Shown here piece after piece: positions 14,874 through 22,566 of a stretch of DNA of 24,528 nt. The stretch comes from Cyanobacteria bacterium UBA5018 (lineage in GTDB: Bacteria; Cyanobacteriota; Cyanobacteriia; PCC-6307; Cyanobiaceae). Position 1 is the stretch's first letter. Each line of letters begins with the position of its first letter. The position numbers and the translations under genes were made by a program. Below the pieces are notes generated by a model. That model had not been told where the DNA came from. It searched no databases and worked only from the letters and a program-made list of their open reading frames with translations. The stretch spans positions 1-24,528 of the forward strand of contig DGYA01000051.1 in NCBI GenBank assembly GCA_002396505.1, written 5' to 3'.

Positions 14874-15176
14874 TTACAATTGAGGTCCTGAAATTGGCAG
14901 ATACTCGCTCAAGGGGAACTCAGGCTCGTTGCTCTCCAGGCGAAGGGTGCGCTCCAACAGCTGGTTACGAGAGACCCGCAGGCAATATTTACAGCCTCCA
15001 GTGGTTTGCAAGTGGCGCTCAGGAGTAATACTGATCTGCCTGACCGGATGAAGGGTGCAACGAATCTTTATCGGTGTTTTGTAACTTTTATATACAATAT
15101 TTGTGTAGTCATAGCGCGCACCAAAACGGTCTCGGGCGCGAACCAGAAATGTCTCTACATCAATTGGATTTCCCAT
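14874..15176 (-). CDS. Zinc-ribbon protein (DUF723-like), 100 aa
   Basis: ATG at 15176. The pattern FLVRARDRFGARYDYTNIVY, then KTPIKIRCTLHP and RHLQTTGGCKYC, fits the DUF723-like small zinc-ribbon module (FIxKAxxxHGxKYDYSxVxY, then IxCxxHGxFxQxPxxHLxGxGCPxC). Likely ligands are C40, H43, C62 and C65, with H55 in the expected HL position. Such modules are common in phage and mobile-element proteins and in stand-alone hypotheticals; they probably bind nucleic acid, but the role here is unknown. The C-terminal 30 residues have no known motif. It is locally A/T-richer than the neighbouring genes (a TTTTGTAACTTTTATATAC stretch), sits alone in a repeat-rich gap and may have been acquired by transfer. 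Confidence 0.75.
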   Translation of the reverse strand: MGNPIDVETFLVRARDRFGARYDYTNIVYKSYKTPIKIRCTLHPVRQISITPERHLQTTGGCKYCLRVSRNQLLERTLRLESNEPEFPLSEYLPISGPQL

Positions 15177-15717
15177 GACAGCTATCCTAAAGCTGGACTT
15201 GGTGTTCTGTCCATAAGTCGATTTTCATGGGCCCATGACGATGTGATGGGCCCGTGGTGATAGAACCGGAGAGCAAGGCCGGTAGAGCGAAAATTTTCCT
15301 GGCGTTGGAATTTTAACCAGGCCGGCCAGCCAGCGGCCAACAGGGGGCCGTCGCCCCTGGCCGCCTAGCTGTTCAAACAGCTGGTGCCTCAAACACCAGC
15401 AGGTCAAAAAAGCTCTGGGCGCGGCGGGGAAATCTCCAGTCCCACTGGTCTCCCCAGGCAAGAGACCTTGCAAGAGCCCCTGTGATGCCCAAGCCCCCCC
15501 TGCCTCAGGAAAACTGCCCGCTCGGACTGGTTCGCCATCGCTCGATGCCTGCACAAATATCCTTTGATTCTTCAAGACCAATCGCTACACTTATCGGCAA
15601 GGCACTCCAGGGCGACTCAAAAAAACACCAGGGTTGATTGATCTCACTCCGCGAGAAGCGTTTCGGCGACTGCCCCATTGCTCCGGTGGACAGGATGAGA
15701 AGTATTTTAATCTGCGC
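15177..15717. other. Gene-free spacer with a strongly hairpinned block
   Basis: 540 nt between the zinc-ribbon gene and the J-domain gene. A 118-codon minus-strand frame (15225-15581) is low-complexity and unconvincing. The distinctive content is a series of adjacent inverted repeats between about 15226 and 15480. The remaining 200 nt up to the J-domain stop shows nothing recognisable. Confidence 0.6.
15226..15480. other. Cluster of inverted repeats, possible structured RNA
   Basis: Listed in order: the palindrome CATGGGCCCATG (15226-15237); ACCGG/CCGGT near 15265-15285; CCTGG/CCAGG at about 15297-15322; a strong stem GCGGCCA (15333-15339) with TGGCCGC (15358-15364), strengthened by inner GGGGC/GCCCC pairing; AGCTGTT-CA-AACAGCT (15367-15382); GCTGGTG-N7-CACCAGC (15380-15400); then CCAGT/ACTGG and GGTCTC/GAGACC. 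The AACAGCT and GCTGGTG stems overlap by three bases and cannot both form completely. This density is unusual for a spacer and hints at a non-coding RNA or a mobile-element end, but I could not match it to tmRNA, RNase P RNA, SRP RNA or a clear 6S RNA. Confidence 0.4.
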
Positions 15718-16743
15718 TTAATTGGCTGAACGATACAGTTGTTTCAGTAATTGATAGGCTTCGTTCAATCGTCGCATCGCCTCGGTGGAGCCACCGCTGT
15801 CGGGATGGGCGGAGAGGGCCAGCTGGCGGTAGGCATCCCTAATTTGATTCAAGGTGAGCCGTTGGCCAGCAGCAGTGGGCAGCTGCAACAACTTCAGGGC
15901 ACCATGCAGGGTCATGGTGTGCTCAAGAGCCTGAAAAGAGGTGCCCTTAGGGCGTTGGCGAAAACGATTCACAAATCGATGGATCAAGCTCGGAAGCCTC
16001 AGATCCAAGGTGTTAGCACTGAACGGATCTTCCAGCAAACCGGCTACCACCATCACCCGCTCGAAATTCGCTGGACCCTCCAGACAAACAGGGGCAAAAC
16101 CACGCAAATTAGCCACGGCCAAGGACCAGGTGAACGGCCGGCCGTCACTGTGATCAGCCTGAGGCCAGATATCATGAGCCAACCAGGTCATGGCAGCTTC
16201 CAACACTGTTTCATTCGGAGAGGAGCTATAAAGCTGCATCCAGTGATCTCTCGCCACCTGCAGGCAGCGCTCCACCAATTCGGTTGATACAGAAGGCAGC
16301 ATGTCCATGGGGGCTGAAATCTGGGGATCTCGATGCCTAAGACTGCGCTTGAGCTGAACGGTTTGTCGGCGCACAAATCCAGGTAAATCAATACCACTGG
16401 CAGGGGTTGAACTGGAGCCAGTATTCAGTAAATCTTCAGTTGATTCTGGAGCCAAATTCGGGTGGGTCTGCCCATCAACCATCGATTCACTCTGGTCACG
16501 GCCAGTGACTAAGACCAGGGCGCCTTGCTCGTCAAACGAGGGCAGAGCATCAAGGGGCTCTAGGCCGATCAGCTCAGTATTCCCTAAGTTCTGATCGGTG
16601 GAAAATATCGTCTGCAGTAGGCGCAATAACACCCCACCACGACTGCGTAGGCCCCACTCGGCCTTGAGCAAATCAAGTTTTTCGATCAGATCACTAGGTA
16701 AATCCAGAGTAATCCTACGTCTTTGGCGCTCCTCGTCAGCCAC
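15718..16743 (-). CDS. J-domain protein with an N-terminal RHH-like segment
   Basis: 341 aa from a GTG at 16743, with AGGGG five bases upstream. The C-terminus (about 295-341) is a J domain: LNQIRDAYRQLALSAHPDSG with HPD at 313-315, then AMRRLNEAYQLLKQLY. J domains stimulate Hsp70 ATPase. The N-terminal 45 residues (RRRITLDLPSDLIEKLDLLK, then GGVLLRLLQTIF) look like a ribbon-helix-helix strand-helix-helix with a basic start, as in CopG/Arc DNA-binding proteins. The middle (50-290) is unassigned, with an acidic linker to about 110. Placing the J domain last is typical of several cyanobacterial J proteins but not of DnaJ or CbpA. It starts 12 nt after the DUF3370 gene stops and is likely co-transcribed with it. 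Confidence 0.85.
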   Translation of the reverse strand: MADEERQRRRITLDLPSDLIEKLDLLKAEWGLRSRGGVLLRLLQTIFSTDQNLGNTELIGLEPLDALPSFDEQGALVLVTGRDQSESMVDGQTHPNLAPESTEDLLNTGSSSTPASGIDLPGFVRRQTVQLKRSLRHRDPQISAPMDMLPSVSTELVERCLQVARDHWMQLYSSSPNETVLEAAMTWLAHDIWPQADHSDGRPFTWSLAVANLRGFAPVCLEGPANFERVMVVAGLLEDPFSANTLDLRLPSLIHRFVNRFRQRPKGTSFQALEHTMTLHGALKLLQLPTAAGQRLTLNQIRDAYRQLALSAHPDSGGSTEAMRRLNEAYQLLKQLYRSAN

Positions 16744-16755
16744 GCATCCCCTAGC

Positions 16756-18390
16756 TCATGGGTCCATCAAACCGCGCAGTTTGACCTGCTGGGCTTCTAA
16801 GGCCTGCTGATATCGCTCCACCAGAGTTTGTTCCGGCCGGATAGCTGGTAGAACTGGGGGTGGAGGCAAAGTTGATTGCTTTGGGGCTGGCAACTTATCT
16901 GCTGAAAAGGCTGGCAGCGGCAGGGGCCTCAGCCGGTAATGAGCTGGCACTAGCACCAGGGGCTCATCTGCGGCGCCATCAGGCAAATCCATGGCTGCCG
17001 TATCTGGGGAAGGCGGAGGAGCCAGCCTTGATCGGTCAGCCGCAATCGGGGATGAATGCGTCCGGGCCAACTCCAACTGACGCTCCTGAAGTCTTAATCG
17101 AGCTAATTGCCCCATTGGAACTACACTCAACAGATGGCCAGGGGTGGCATCGGCGGGGTAAACCAGACTCACCCTTACTGGATTGGCTACGCCAGGCTTG
17201 AGATCCAACGTGGTGAGCGAAAGGCTCTGACCAGAGCGCATGCCCACGTGGATTTCCTGCAGACCCTGGTCTGTTCGCACTTGCAGTGAGCCCCGGAAGG
17301 CCGTGAAATCCTTGCCACCGCTGGGAGCTGGATGACTTAGCACCAGCTCGTAAGAGCCACTACCTCGTAAATCCAGATCGATATCGAAGCGAACGCCATA
17401 GGTGCCCACGTTGTTAAGCGAAGAATCCAACATCCGACTGGCCAGGGGATTAACCTGTACTTCGCGGGTACCAAAGTGATGACGCTCTGTGCTGGTTAGC
17501 GGCACGTGCAGGGGACCATGACCCAGGTCATGGGTAAGCTTAGCGTGATAACTGTCTCCAATCGCCACACCTCCAACTCGGGAGAATATAGTTCGATTAT
17601 TAATTTCCGCAATGCGATTTAAGTAAACTCGTCCAGGGGCCAGCTGGCCTGAATCAAGAACAGCAAATAGATCGTAGTCGTCATTAGGATTTTTCGCGGC
17701 TACAACCGCCATTTGGAAGGGGCCATTGCTACGGCCCCGCAGCAGAGCATTGGCAATTCCTAAGGCGGGTAACTCAGTCCGGAATAGCACCATTCGGCTT
17801 TGGGGAGGGATCGTGATTTCGTCCTGCAAACGGCGGTCCAGCTGGCCCCTGAGCATTTGAACGGCGGTGGCATCCCCCGGCCCGGTATTCCATGGCCTCG
17901 GACCAAGCGGTCTTACCCCAAGCTTGGAATCTCCAAGATAAGGGGCTTCAAAGCTGTTGCGCACAGCACCACTGTCAAAGCGAATCGTAACCGGCTGGCG
18001 AGAAGGGTTAAGCAGAATCAAGGCCAGCGTCAGCTGACTTCGCCGGGCATCAGAGCGAATAGAATTCCTATATGATGGAAAATATTTGTGATGTATATGA
18101 ACGCCAAACTCACCATTAAAGGTAAATTCAGCATTTCGTAGCAACTGGCCGTTGTCCGTGGCAGTGGCCATGCCTGGGGCAGTACTGATAAGTATTCCAG
18201 GACCCTCCACCTCCTCCGGCTGATTGGAGTGCAGCACAGGCACGCTGTTGAACGCCCCCTGTAGCGGCCGGGCCTGCTGGCCCGCCATCAGGGCCACGTA
18301 GGCCTGCACCGAAGCCCCATCAAGGGCGGCGCAGGCAATCATCAAGACGAAACCGCGTCGCATGAGCAAAGGGAGACTCATCTGTCTCAT
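16756..18390 (-). CDS. DUF3370 exported protein
   Basis: 544 aa from the ATG at 18390; ATGs at 18381 and 18363 are alternatives. The frame continues to 18648 without family-like residues. The N-terminus is a signal peptide: basic MRRGF, then hydrophobic VLMIACAALDGASVQA. The body begins RPLQGAFNSVPVLHSNQPEE, then GPGILIST and LTLALILLNPSRQPVTIRFD, and matches the cyanobacterial DUF3370 family (PLPGxLDxVPVxNSNSPE, ILLST, LYNPxxxPVTV). It is probably periplasmic or cell-surface; the function is unknown. The last 130 residues are Pro/Ala-rich with low order (PPPSPDTAAM, LPPPPVLPAI), consistent with a flexible tail or wall-spanning linker. It is followed at 12 nt by the J-domain gene. Confidence 0.85.
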   Translation of the reverse strand: MRQMSLPLLMRRGFVLMIACAALDGASVQAYVALMAGQQARPLQGAFNSVPVLHSNQPEEVEGPGILISTAPGMATATDNGQLLRNAEFTFNGEFGVHIHHKYFPSYRNSIRSDARRSQLTLALILLNPSRQPVTIRFDSGAVRNSFEAPYLGDSKLGVRPLGPRPWNTGPGDATAVQMLRGQLDRRLQDEITIPPQSRMVLFRTELPALGIANALLRGRSNGPFQMAVVAAKNPNDDYDLFAVLDSGQLAPGRVYLNRIAEINNRTIFSRVGGVAIGDSYHAKLTHDLGHGPLHVPLTSTERHHFGTREVQVNPLASRMLDSSLNNVGTYGVRFDIDLDLRGSGSYELVLSHPAPSGGKDFTAFRGSLQVRTDQGLQEIHVGMRSGQSLSLTTLDLKPGVANPVRVSLVYPADATPGHLLSVVPMGQLARLRLQERQLELARTHSSPIAADRSRLAPPPSPDTAAMDLPDGAADEPLVLVPAHYRLRPLPLPAFSADKLPAPKQSTLPPPPVLPAIRPEQTLVERYQQALEAQQVKLRGLMDP

Positions 18391-18575
18391 GCTGGGAGCG
18401 AATTGCTTGTGCAGACCCTCGATGGCCTGGAGGTAACCGGCATGGGTCCGACAACAGACGGGGGACAGGCACTGGGCGTTGGCGGCATGCTTCTCAGAGA
18501 TCACTGGAGGGGAAACACGACACGCGAACGGGGGTTGCAGATCGTTAGAAACTGGACGCTCCGTCACATTTTCCC

Positions 18576-18761
18576 ATGTTCCCCCCGTTCCCCTGCTGTT
18601 CAGCAGGCACCGACAGCCAACAGACCTATCAACAGCGCAAGCTGGCACTGCTGCGCCACTGGCGCGACAGTTTGGAGCGGCAGCTGGCGGCGGCCAATGC
18701 CGCCATCAGCACCATGGAGCACCAAATTGAACGCGATGCAGCCCCAAAGCAGACCCCCTGA
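18576..18761 (+). CDS. Small coiled-coil protein (61 aa)
   Basis: 61 aa from the ATG at 18576. After a short Pro/Cys-rich start, residues 16-52 (TYQQRKLALLRHWRDSLERQ, then LAAANAAISTMEHQIERD) form one amphipathic helix with regular leucines, typical of a short coiled coil. It resembles small picocyanobacterial hypotheticals with a QRKLALLxHWRDxLERxLA core; no function is known. The true start may lie a few codons later, as the first 13 residues look poorly conserved. It is divergent from DUF3370 and convergent with the sigma-factor string. Overlapping frames in the other registers lack this helix pattern. Confidence 0.55.
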   Translation: MFPPFPCCSAGTDSQQTYQQRKLALLRHWRDSLERQLAAANAAISTMEHQIERDAAPKQTP

Positions 18762-18860
18762 CCGGCTCGTCCCAGCTGCAGATTCCCCACTTGGCAATGC
18801 AATTGCGTTGGCCGCCCCCAGGGCTGATCAAAGGTTGCAGCAGGGATCTGGCTGGCGCTA

Positions 18861-18882
18861 ACCGCTGGCCTCGGCCAGCGGT
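18861..18882 (-). terminator. 10-bp perfect inverted repeat downstream of the sigma-factor gene
   Basis: ACCGCTGGCC (18861-18870) and GGCCAGCGGT (18873-18882) are exact reverse complements separated by TC. It lies between the convergent small gene 18576-18761 and the sigma factor (stop at 18994), a usual place for a bidirectional terminator. No T-tract follows on either side, so this rests on the hairpin and context only. Confidence 0.4.
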
Positions 18883-18993
18883 GGGCTGATCTCCCTGGTC
18901 AAGAGATGAATAGCCATCAGGATCGATCGCCGGCTGGTCAGCGGCGTAGCCACTGCGGCCAGGCGGCATCGATGCACTCCGGCCCAACTTGCT

Positions 18994-19800
18994 CTATCGG
19001 GCCGCCGTCCGCGACGTAGCCACTGGGACGGGGCGATGCCGAGCTGGTGCGGCAGGTTCCCCCTTCGCCTGCAGCGACTGCCGCAGCACTGCCAAGCCCC
19101 GGTGCAGTCGCCGCTGCACGGTCATCGGGCTCACCTGTAGGGCGCCGGCGGTGCGGCGGTAACTCCAGCCCCCCAGCACCACCCGCCGCACCACCGCTTC
19201 CAGGGGGGGCTCCAGCTCAGCCAGGGCAGCCAGGGCGACTTCTGGGTCGGCGGGCTCGCAAAGCTGCTGCTCAGGCGCTTGCAACCTCTCCTCCAGCAGC
19301 GGCGAGAGGGGCACCACCTGGCAAAGCTGCTGGGCACAATCCAGTTGCTGCCATTGCTCAGGGGTAAGCCCCATCGCGGCACGGATCTGGGGCAGTGGGT
19401 CGGGATTGCCATGGCAAGGGCTGAATTCCGCTAGCAAACGCCTACGCTGATCGAGCCTCTCTCGCAGCTGACGAGGTAGACGAATAGGCTGAATTTTATC
19501 GCGGAGATAATGGAGAATTGCTCCTCGAATATGGGGCCTGGCAAATGCTTCAAAGGGTGTTTGCAGCTGATCTAGATAGAGCTCAGCGGCCCTCAGGAGG
19601 CCCAACAGCCCCACTTGAACTAAATCGTCCAGCGGTTCGCTACAGCGGACGGCATAATGTCTGGCGATAGGGCGGACCAGCTGGCAATATGCTTCCACAC
19701 GGCGATTTCGCCGCTGGATAGCGGGGCAAGTTGGCTTCACAATCAATACAAGCAGATGGATAGCCGGTGAACCGGCGAGCCCGATGGGGCCTATATCCAC
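18994..19800 (-). CDS. RNA polymerase sigma factor, sigma-70 family, type III (SigF-like)
   Basis: 268 aa from the GTG at 19800; a GTG at 19740 (248 aa, VKPTCPAIQRRN) may be the real start, since the first 20 residues look unlike the family. Region 2 spans about 46-110: RHYAVRCSEPLDDLVQVGLL (2.1-2.2), then FEAFARPHIRGAILHYLRDK, the core-binding and -10-melting segment. Region 4 (about 195-243) has the -35 helix-turn-helix WSYRRTAGALQVSPMTVQRR with LHRGLAVLRQ. There is a linker in place of a full region 3 and no region 1.1, as in alternative factors of the cyanobacterial type III group. Its regulon cannot be inferred. It is the last gene of the gpsA-phzF-spoIID-Ap4A string, 36 nt after the Ap4A phosphorylase stop, so it may be co-transcribed. 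The Arg/Ala/Pro-rich tail (GEPAAPARHRPVP) is not conserved. Confidence 0.9.
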   Translation of the reverse strand: MDIGPIGLAGSPAIHLLVLIVKPTCPAIQRRNRRVEAYCQLVRPIARHYAVRCSEPLDDLVQVGLLGLLRAAELYLDQLQTPFEAFARPHIRGAILHYLRDKIQPIRLPRQLRERLDQRRRLLAEFSPCHGNPDPLPQIRAAMGLTPEQWQQLDCAQQLCQVVPLSPLLEERLQAPEQQLCEPADPEVALAALAELEPPLEAVVRRVVLGGWSYRRTAGALQVSPMTVQRRLHRGLAVLRQSLQAKGEPAAPARHRPVPVATSRTAAR

Positions 19801-19836
19801 TGAGCAGCATGCGACCCTATGGGCGCAAGCGTAAAA

Positions 19837-20673
19837 CTACGGAATCTCAGCGGGGCTGGCGACGGCCTCCAGCAGCGACCAGGGACCTTGAGCTTCCAGC
19901 CAAGCCTGATCAGACTGCTGGGTCTGCAGCAAGAAGCCGGCAAAACCCAAAGCATTGACACTGAATCCCGCCGCATGCTCCTGCCGCCGCCGCACGGTGA
20001 GGAACCACTGGTCATCAAACAGCAGGTTGTAGGGATGCAGCGGCTTGGCATCGAGCAGCGGATCCCCCAGGCCCAGCGCCAGGGCATGGCTTCTATAGAG
20101 CTCTGGCAGGTCGGAATCAGTGGCGGGGTCCTGACGTCGATCCAGCCGGTATGACCAGCCCCTGGCCAGGCTTGGCTCCGCCAATTCGGCCAGGAAACTA
20201 TTAGCCAGCGGACAGCTGCACTCCCCAGCATGGCGAGGCAACAGTTGCAGGTGGCGATGGGGCTGGCTAGCTCCTGCCGCTGCACAGCTATTGAAAAACC
20301 ACAGCCCACCGGTATCACCAGCCACCACCGCCTGGGCAGACCAATCCGCCGCCAACAGCCAGCCGTCTTGAGGTTGCCAATCACTGGTGATCAGCAGCAA
20401 ATGAGCGGGTTGAACGGGGTACTTGTTCAGTAGCAGCACATGGCTGTCCCTGGGACGGGCCAACTCCAAGGCTGCCTCCCAGGGGAGAAACGGATTGGCC
20501 TTGGGACCACCGGCCCGCAGGTGCTTGGGGGTGGCAGTCAGCAGCCGCCTCAATACAAATGGCCTGATGGCTGGCAGCTGCACCAGTTCAGTGGCCAATG
20601 GCACCAATGCTCCCCTGGCCAGGGCACTGGCTGAGCGTTCCAGCGCCAATTGCCAATAGCTTTCAGTTCGCAC
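19837..20673 (-). CDS. ATP adenylyltransferase (Ap4A phosphorylase)
   Basis: 278 aa from the GTG at 20673. Phosphorolyses diadenosine tetraphosphate to ATP plus ADP, lowering the alarmone-like Ap4A. Shown by LLNKYPVQPAHLLL (NKYP at 83-86), and by the histidine-triad-like catalytic motif GASQPHRHLQLLP with H139, H141 and Q143 (HxHxQ, as in the Apa1/Apa2 phosphorylases rather than HxHxH hydrolases). The C-terminal part (HPYNLLFDDQWFLTVRR, then EHAAGFSVNALGFAGFLL) is the ATP_transf_2 domain. Start choice: the GTG overlaps the stop of the upstream SpoIID gene (GTGCGAACTGA, 11 nt), typical of translational coupling; the frame extends to 20763 but the extra 30 residues are not family-like. It precedes the sigma gene by 36 nt. 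Confidence 0.93.
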   Translation of the reverse strand: MRTESYWQLALERSASALARGALVPLATELVQLPAIRPFVLRRLLTATPKHLRAGGPKANPFLPWEAALELARPRDSHVLLLNKYPVQPAHLLLITSDWQPQDGWLLAADWSAQAVVAGDTGGLWFFNSCAAAGASQPHRHLQLLPRHAGECSCPLANSFLAELAEPSLARGWSYRLDRRQDPATDSDLPELYRSHALALGLGDPLLDAKPLHPYNLLFDDQWFLTVRRRQEHAAGFSVNALGFAGFLLQTQQSDQAWLEAQGPWSLLEAVASPAEIP

Positions 20674-21670
20674 CGGCCTTAAGGCGTGCCAGGGACGCCC
20701 CTTGGTAATAGCGGCCCAGGATCTGGTTGTAGCTAAGCCCCTGGAGGGCCAGCTCCTGGGCACCCTCTTGGCTCATGCTTGCCCCGAGATGGGAGTGGGC
20801 TTCAAAGCTGATTTGGTGATTAGCGGCATAGAGACTCTCGACGATCGCCCCCTGGTAGCTCAAGATCAACCCAGCGGTGGTTGAGGTGGCCACCTGAGTA
20901 CTAGCAGTGGTGCTATCGAGGCCCTTGTAAGCCTGCCAGCGGGTGGTATCTCCCAGGTGCCAGTGGCGGCTGGCCGGCCGGGCCATGTGGGCCAGGGCAT
21001 AGGAGCGGGCGGCCACCGCCTGGGCCCGCAAGGCTTCCGTATTCCAGCCGCTCGGCATCTCCGCCCCCACCACCGAGGCCACGTAGGTCTCCAGGGGCAG
21101 GTGATTGACCACCAGCAATTCCTGTGATTCACGGATCAGGCGCAGGCGGCCTTGATAAGGCCGGCCATTGACTAGCAAGGGCACCCCTGGGCCGCCCCCC
21201 AGCCAGGCCTCCCCCACACCAGCGGCTTGGTCCATATCCACCAGCTCCCCGGCTTGGCCCCGCTGCAGCAGAAGACCATCGCGGCCTTGCAGTTGCCAAT
21301 TGCCCCTGGCGGTGAGGCTGGGGCGTTGGCCGGCCGCCAGCAGCGCCACGCGGATCTCCAAGGCCAAGGGGCTGCCGGCCGCCGGCACCGCCATGGCAGG
21401 CGGATGGGAGCTGTTCACCGGGCCCACTCGCTGGGCCTGGACGCGGCGCAGGGACGCCGCGGTGTCCCCCTCGCCAGCGGCGACAGGGGAGGCGATCAGG
21501 GCCTCCAGCAGCTCCGCCTGGTTAGCGCCCGGGGGCTTGGGCGCTAAACCCTGGGCGCCATAGCCAAGGGTCATGGCGATCAAGCCCAAAGCGCCGCCCA
21601 GCAACAGCCGTTTGGGCAGGGGTATGGCCTTTGGCAACAGGCGTTTCAACCGCTTACCAATGCTGCCCAT
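20663..21670 (-). CDS. SpoIID/LytB domain protein
   Basis: 335 aa from the ATG at 21670. The N-terminus has a basic stretch (KRLKRLLPKAIPLPKR) and one hydrophobic segment (LLLGGALGLIAMTLGYGAQG, about 22-41), so it is anchored in or exported across the inner membrane. The conserved SpoIID core is clear: LPLETYVASV (191-200), VGAEMPSGWN with the family Glu at 204, and EALRAQAVAARSYALAHM. SpoIID of Bacillus is a lytic transglycosylase; the non-sporulating cyanobacterial members probably act on septal or peripheral peptidoglycan. This is inferred from family only. Its start overlaps the phzF-like stop by 25 nt, and its stop overlaps the Ap4A phosphorylase GTG, so translation is likely coupled along this string. 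Confidence 0.9.
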   Translation of the reverse strand: MGSIGKRLKRLLPKAIPLPKRLLLGGALGLIAMTLGYGAQGLAPKPPGANQAELLEALIASPVAAGEGDTAASLRRVQAQRVGPVNSSHPPAMAVPAAGSPLALEIRVALLAAGQRPSLTARGNWQLQGRDGLLLQRGQAGELVDMDQAAGVGEAWLGGGPGVPLLVNGRPYQGRLRLIRESQELLVVNHLPLETYVASVVGAEMPSGWNTEALRAQAVAARSYALAHMARPASRHWHLGDTTRWQAYKGLDSTTASTQVATSTTAGLILSYQGAIVESLYAANHQISFEAHSHLGASMSQEGAQELALQGLSYNQILGRYYQGASLARLKAGAN

Positions 21671-22566
21671 TCACCTAAACCTCCATCGCCACAGCTGTAG
21701 TCGCCAGACTGGAAATACAGCTTGCCTTCCCACAGCAAATGACCAGATCCGAGCAGTTGGATCATGCCTGAGGCTGCGGCGCTGCCCACCAGGCCCCCCG
21801 GACGCTGGGAGGGCTGCCAGCCCACCACCTGGTCGCGGCCAGTGCGCTCCAACCAGTAGGGGGCCACCAGGGCATGGGCCGAGCCAGTTACAGGATCCTC
21901 GTCAATACCGAGGCCAGGGGCAAAGAAACGCAGCTGGTAATCGGGCGTCAGTCCCTGCACCTTGGGCAAGGCATCGGAGCTCGACGCTGAATTGGTGGCG
22001 GCCATCACCACCAAACCGGCTCGCTCAGGGCCAGTGAGGATAGCGCCCAGTCCATCGAGAGCCGCCAGCGACAGGCCATCGGCAAGTAGCGCCACCCAAT
22101 AGTCCAGAGAAGAGCTCCAGGAGCTCACCAGGGCGCCGCAGCGGCGCTGCAGCTCCTGCTCTAGGGGGCTGGCCAAGGCGGCCGGCAGCAGCCGACCCGC
22201 CGGCAACTGGATGCTGCCCCAGGCCCCAGCTGCGGCCCCTGGCGCCAGTTGCACCGGCAGGGGGCCACTGCGGCTGTGCAAGATCGCGCCCTGGCCGGGT
22301 TGCAGCCAGCCCCAGTGGCCCAGGGCGATCAAGGAGGCGAGGGTGGCGTGGCCGCAAAGCTGTACCTCACAGCTGGGGGTAAACCAGCGCAACAGCCAGC
22401 GGTCGCCATGGCGGAGCAGAAAAGCGGTTTCTGACTGCTTCAAACTGGCGGCGACCGCCTGCAAATCGGCAGCAGGCAGGGGCTGGGGCAACAGCACAAC
22501 CGCAGCACCATTGCCGCTGCAGGGGCCGCTGGCAAAGGCCTCAATCAGCAGGGCCGGCCAGCTCAT
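21646..22566 (-). CDS. PhzF-family isomerase/epimerase
   Basis: 306 aa from the ATG at 22566, which overlaps the gpsA stop as ATGA; an upstream frame to 22662 is Gly/Ala/Pro low-complexity and runs over gpsA. The phenazine-biosynthesis PhzF fold shows as FASGPCSGNGAAVVLL, catalytic-type Glu at 46 in KQSETAFL, CGHATLA at 71-77, and the second-half GIDEDPVTGSAHAL with EDPVTGSA at 223-230. PhzF proper isomerises trans-2,3-dihydro-3-hydroxyanthranilate; there are no other phenazine genes here, so this is a general family member of unknown substrate. Typical length is about 280-300 aa. It is the second gene in the gpsA string. Confidence 0.9.
   Translation of the reverse strand: MSWPALLIEAFASGPCSGNGAAVVLLPQPLPAADLQAVAASLKQSETAFLLRHGDRWLLRWFTPSCEVQLCGHATLASLIALGHWGWLQPGQGAILHSRSGPLPVQLAPGAAAGAWGSIQLPAGRLLPAALASPLEQELQRRCGALVSSWSSSLDYWVALLADGLSLAALDGLGAILTGPERAGLVVMAATNSASSSDALPKVQGLTPDYQLRFFAPGLGIDEDPVTGSAHALVAPYWLERTGRDQVVGWQPSQRPGGLVGSAAASGMIQLLGSGHLLWEGKLYFQSGDYSCGDGGLGEWAALVSG

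Noticed and set aside
15226..15480. tmRNA, 6S, RNase P or SRP RNA
   Set aside because: I looked for the proteolysis-tag codons, the RNase P GGAAAGTCC-type core and the SRP GGAAGCAGC-type core and found none; 6S could not be judged by eye.
15225..15581. 118-codon open frame on the minus strand
   Set aside because: Gly/Pro/Arg-rich, no motif, and it runs through the hairpin cluster, which better explains the sequence.
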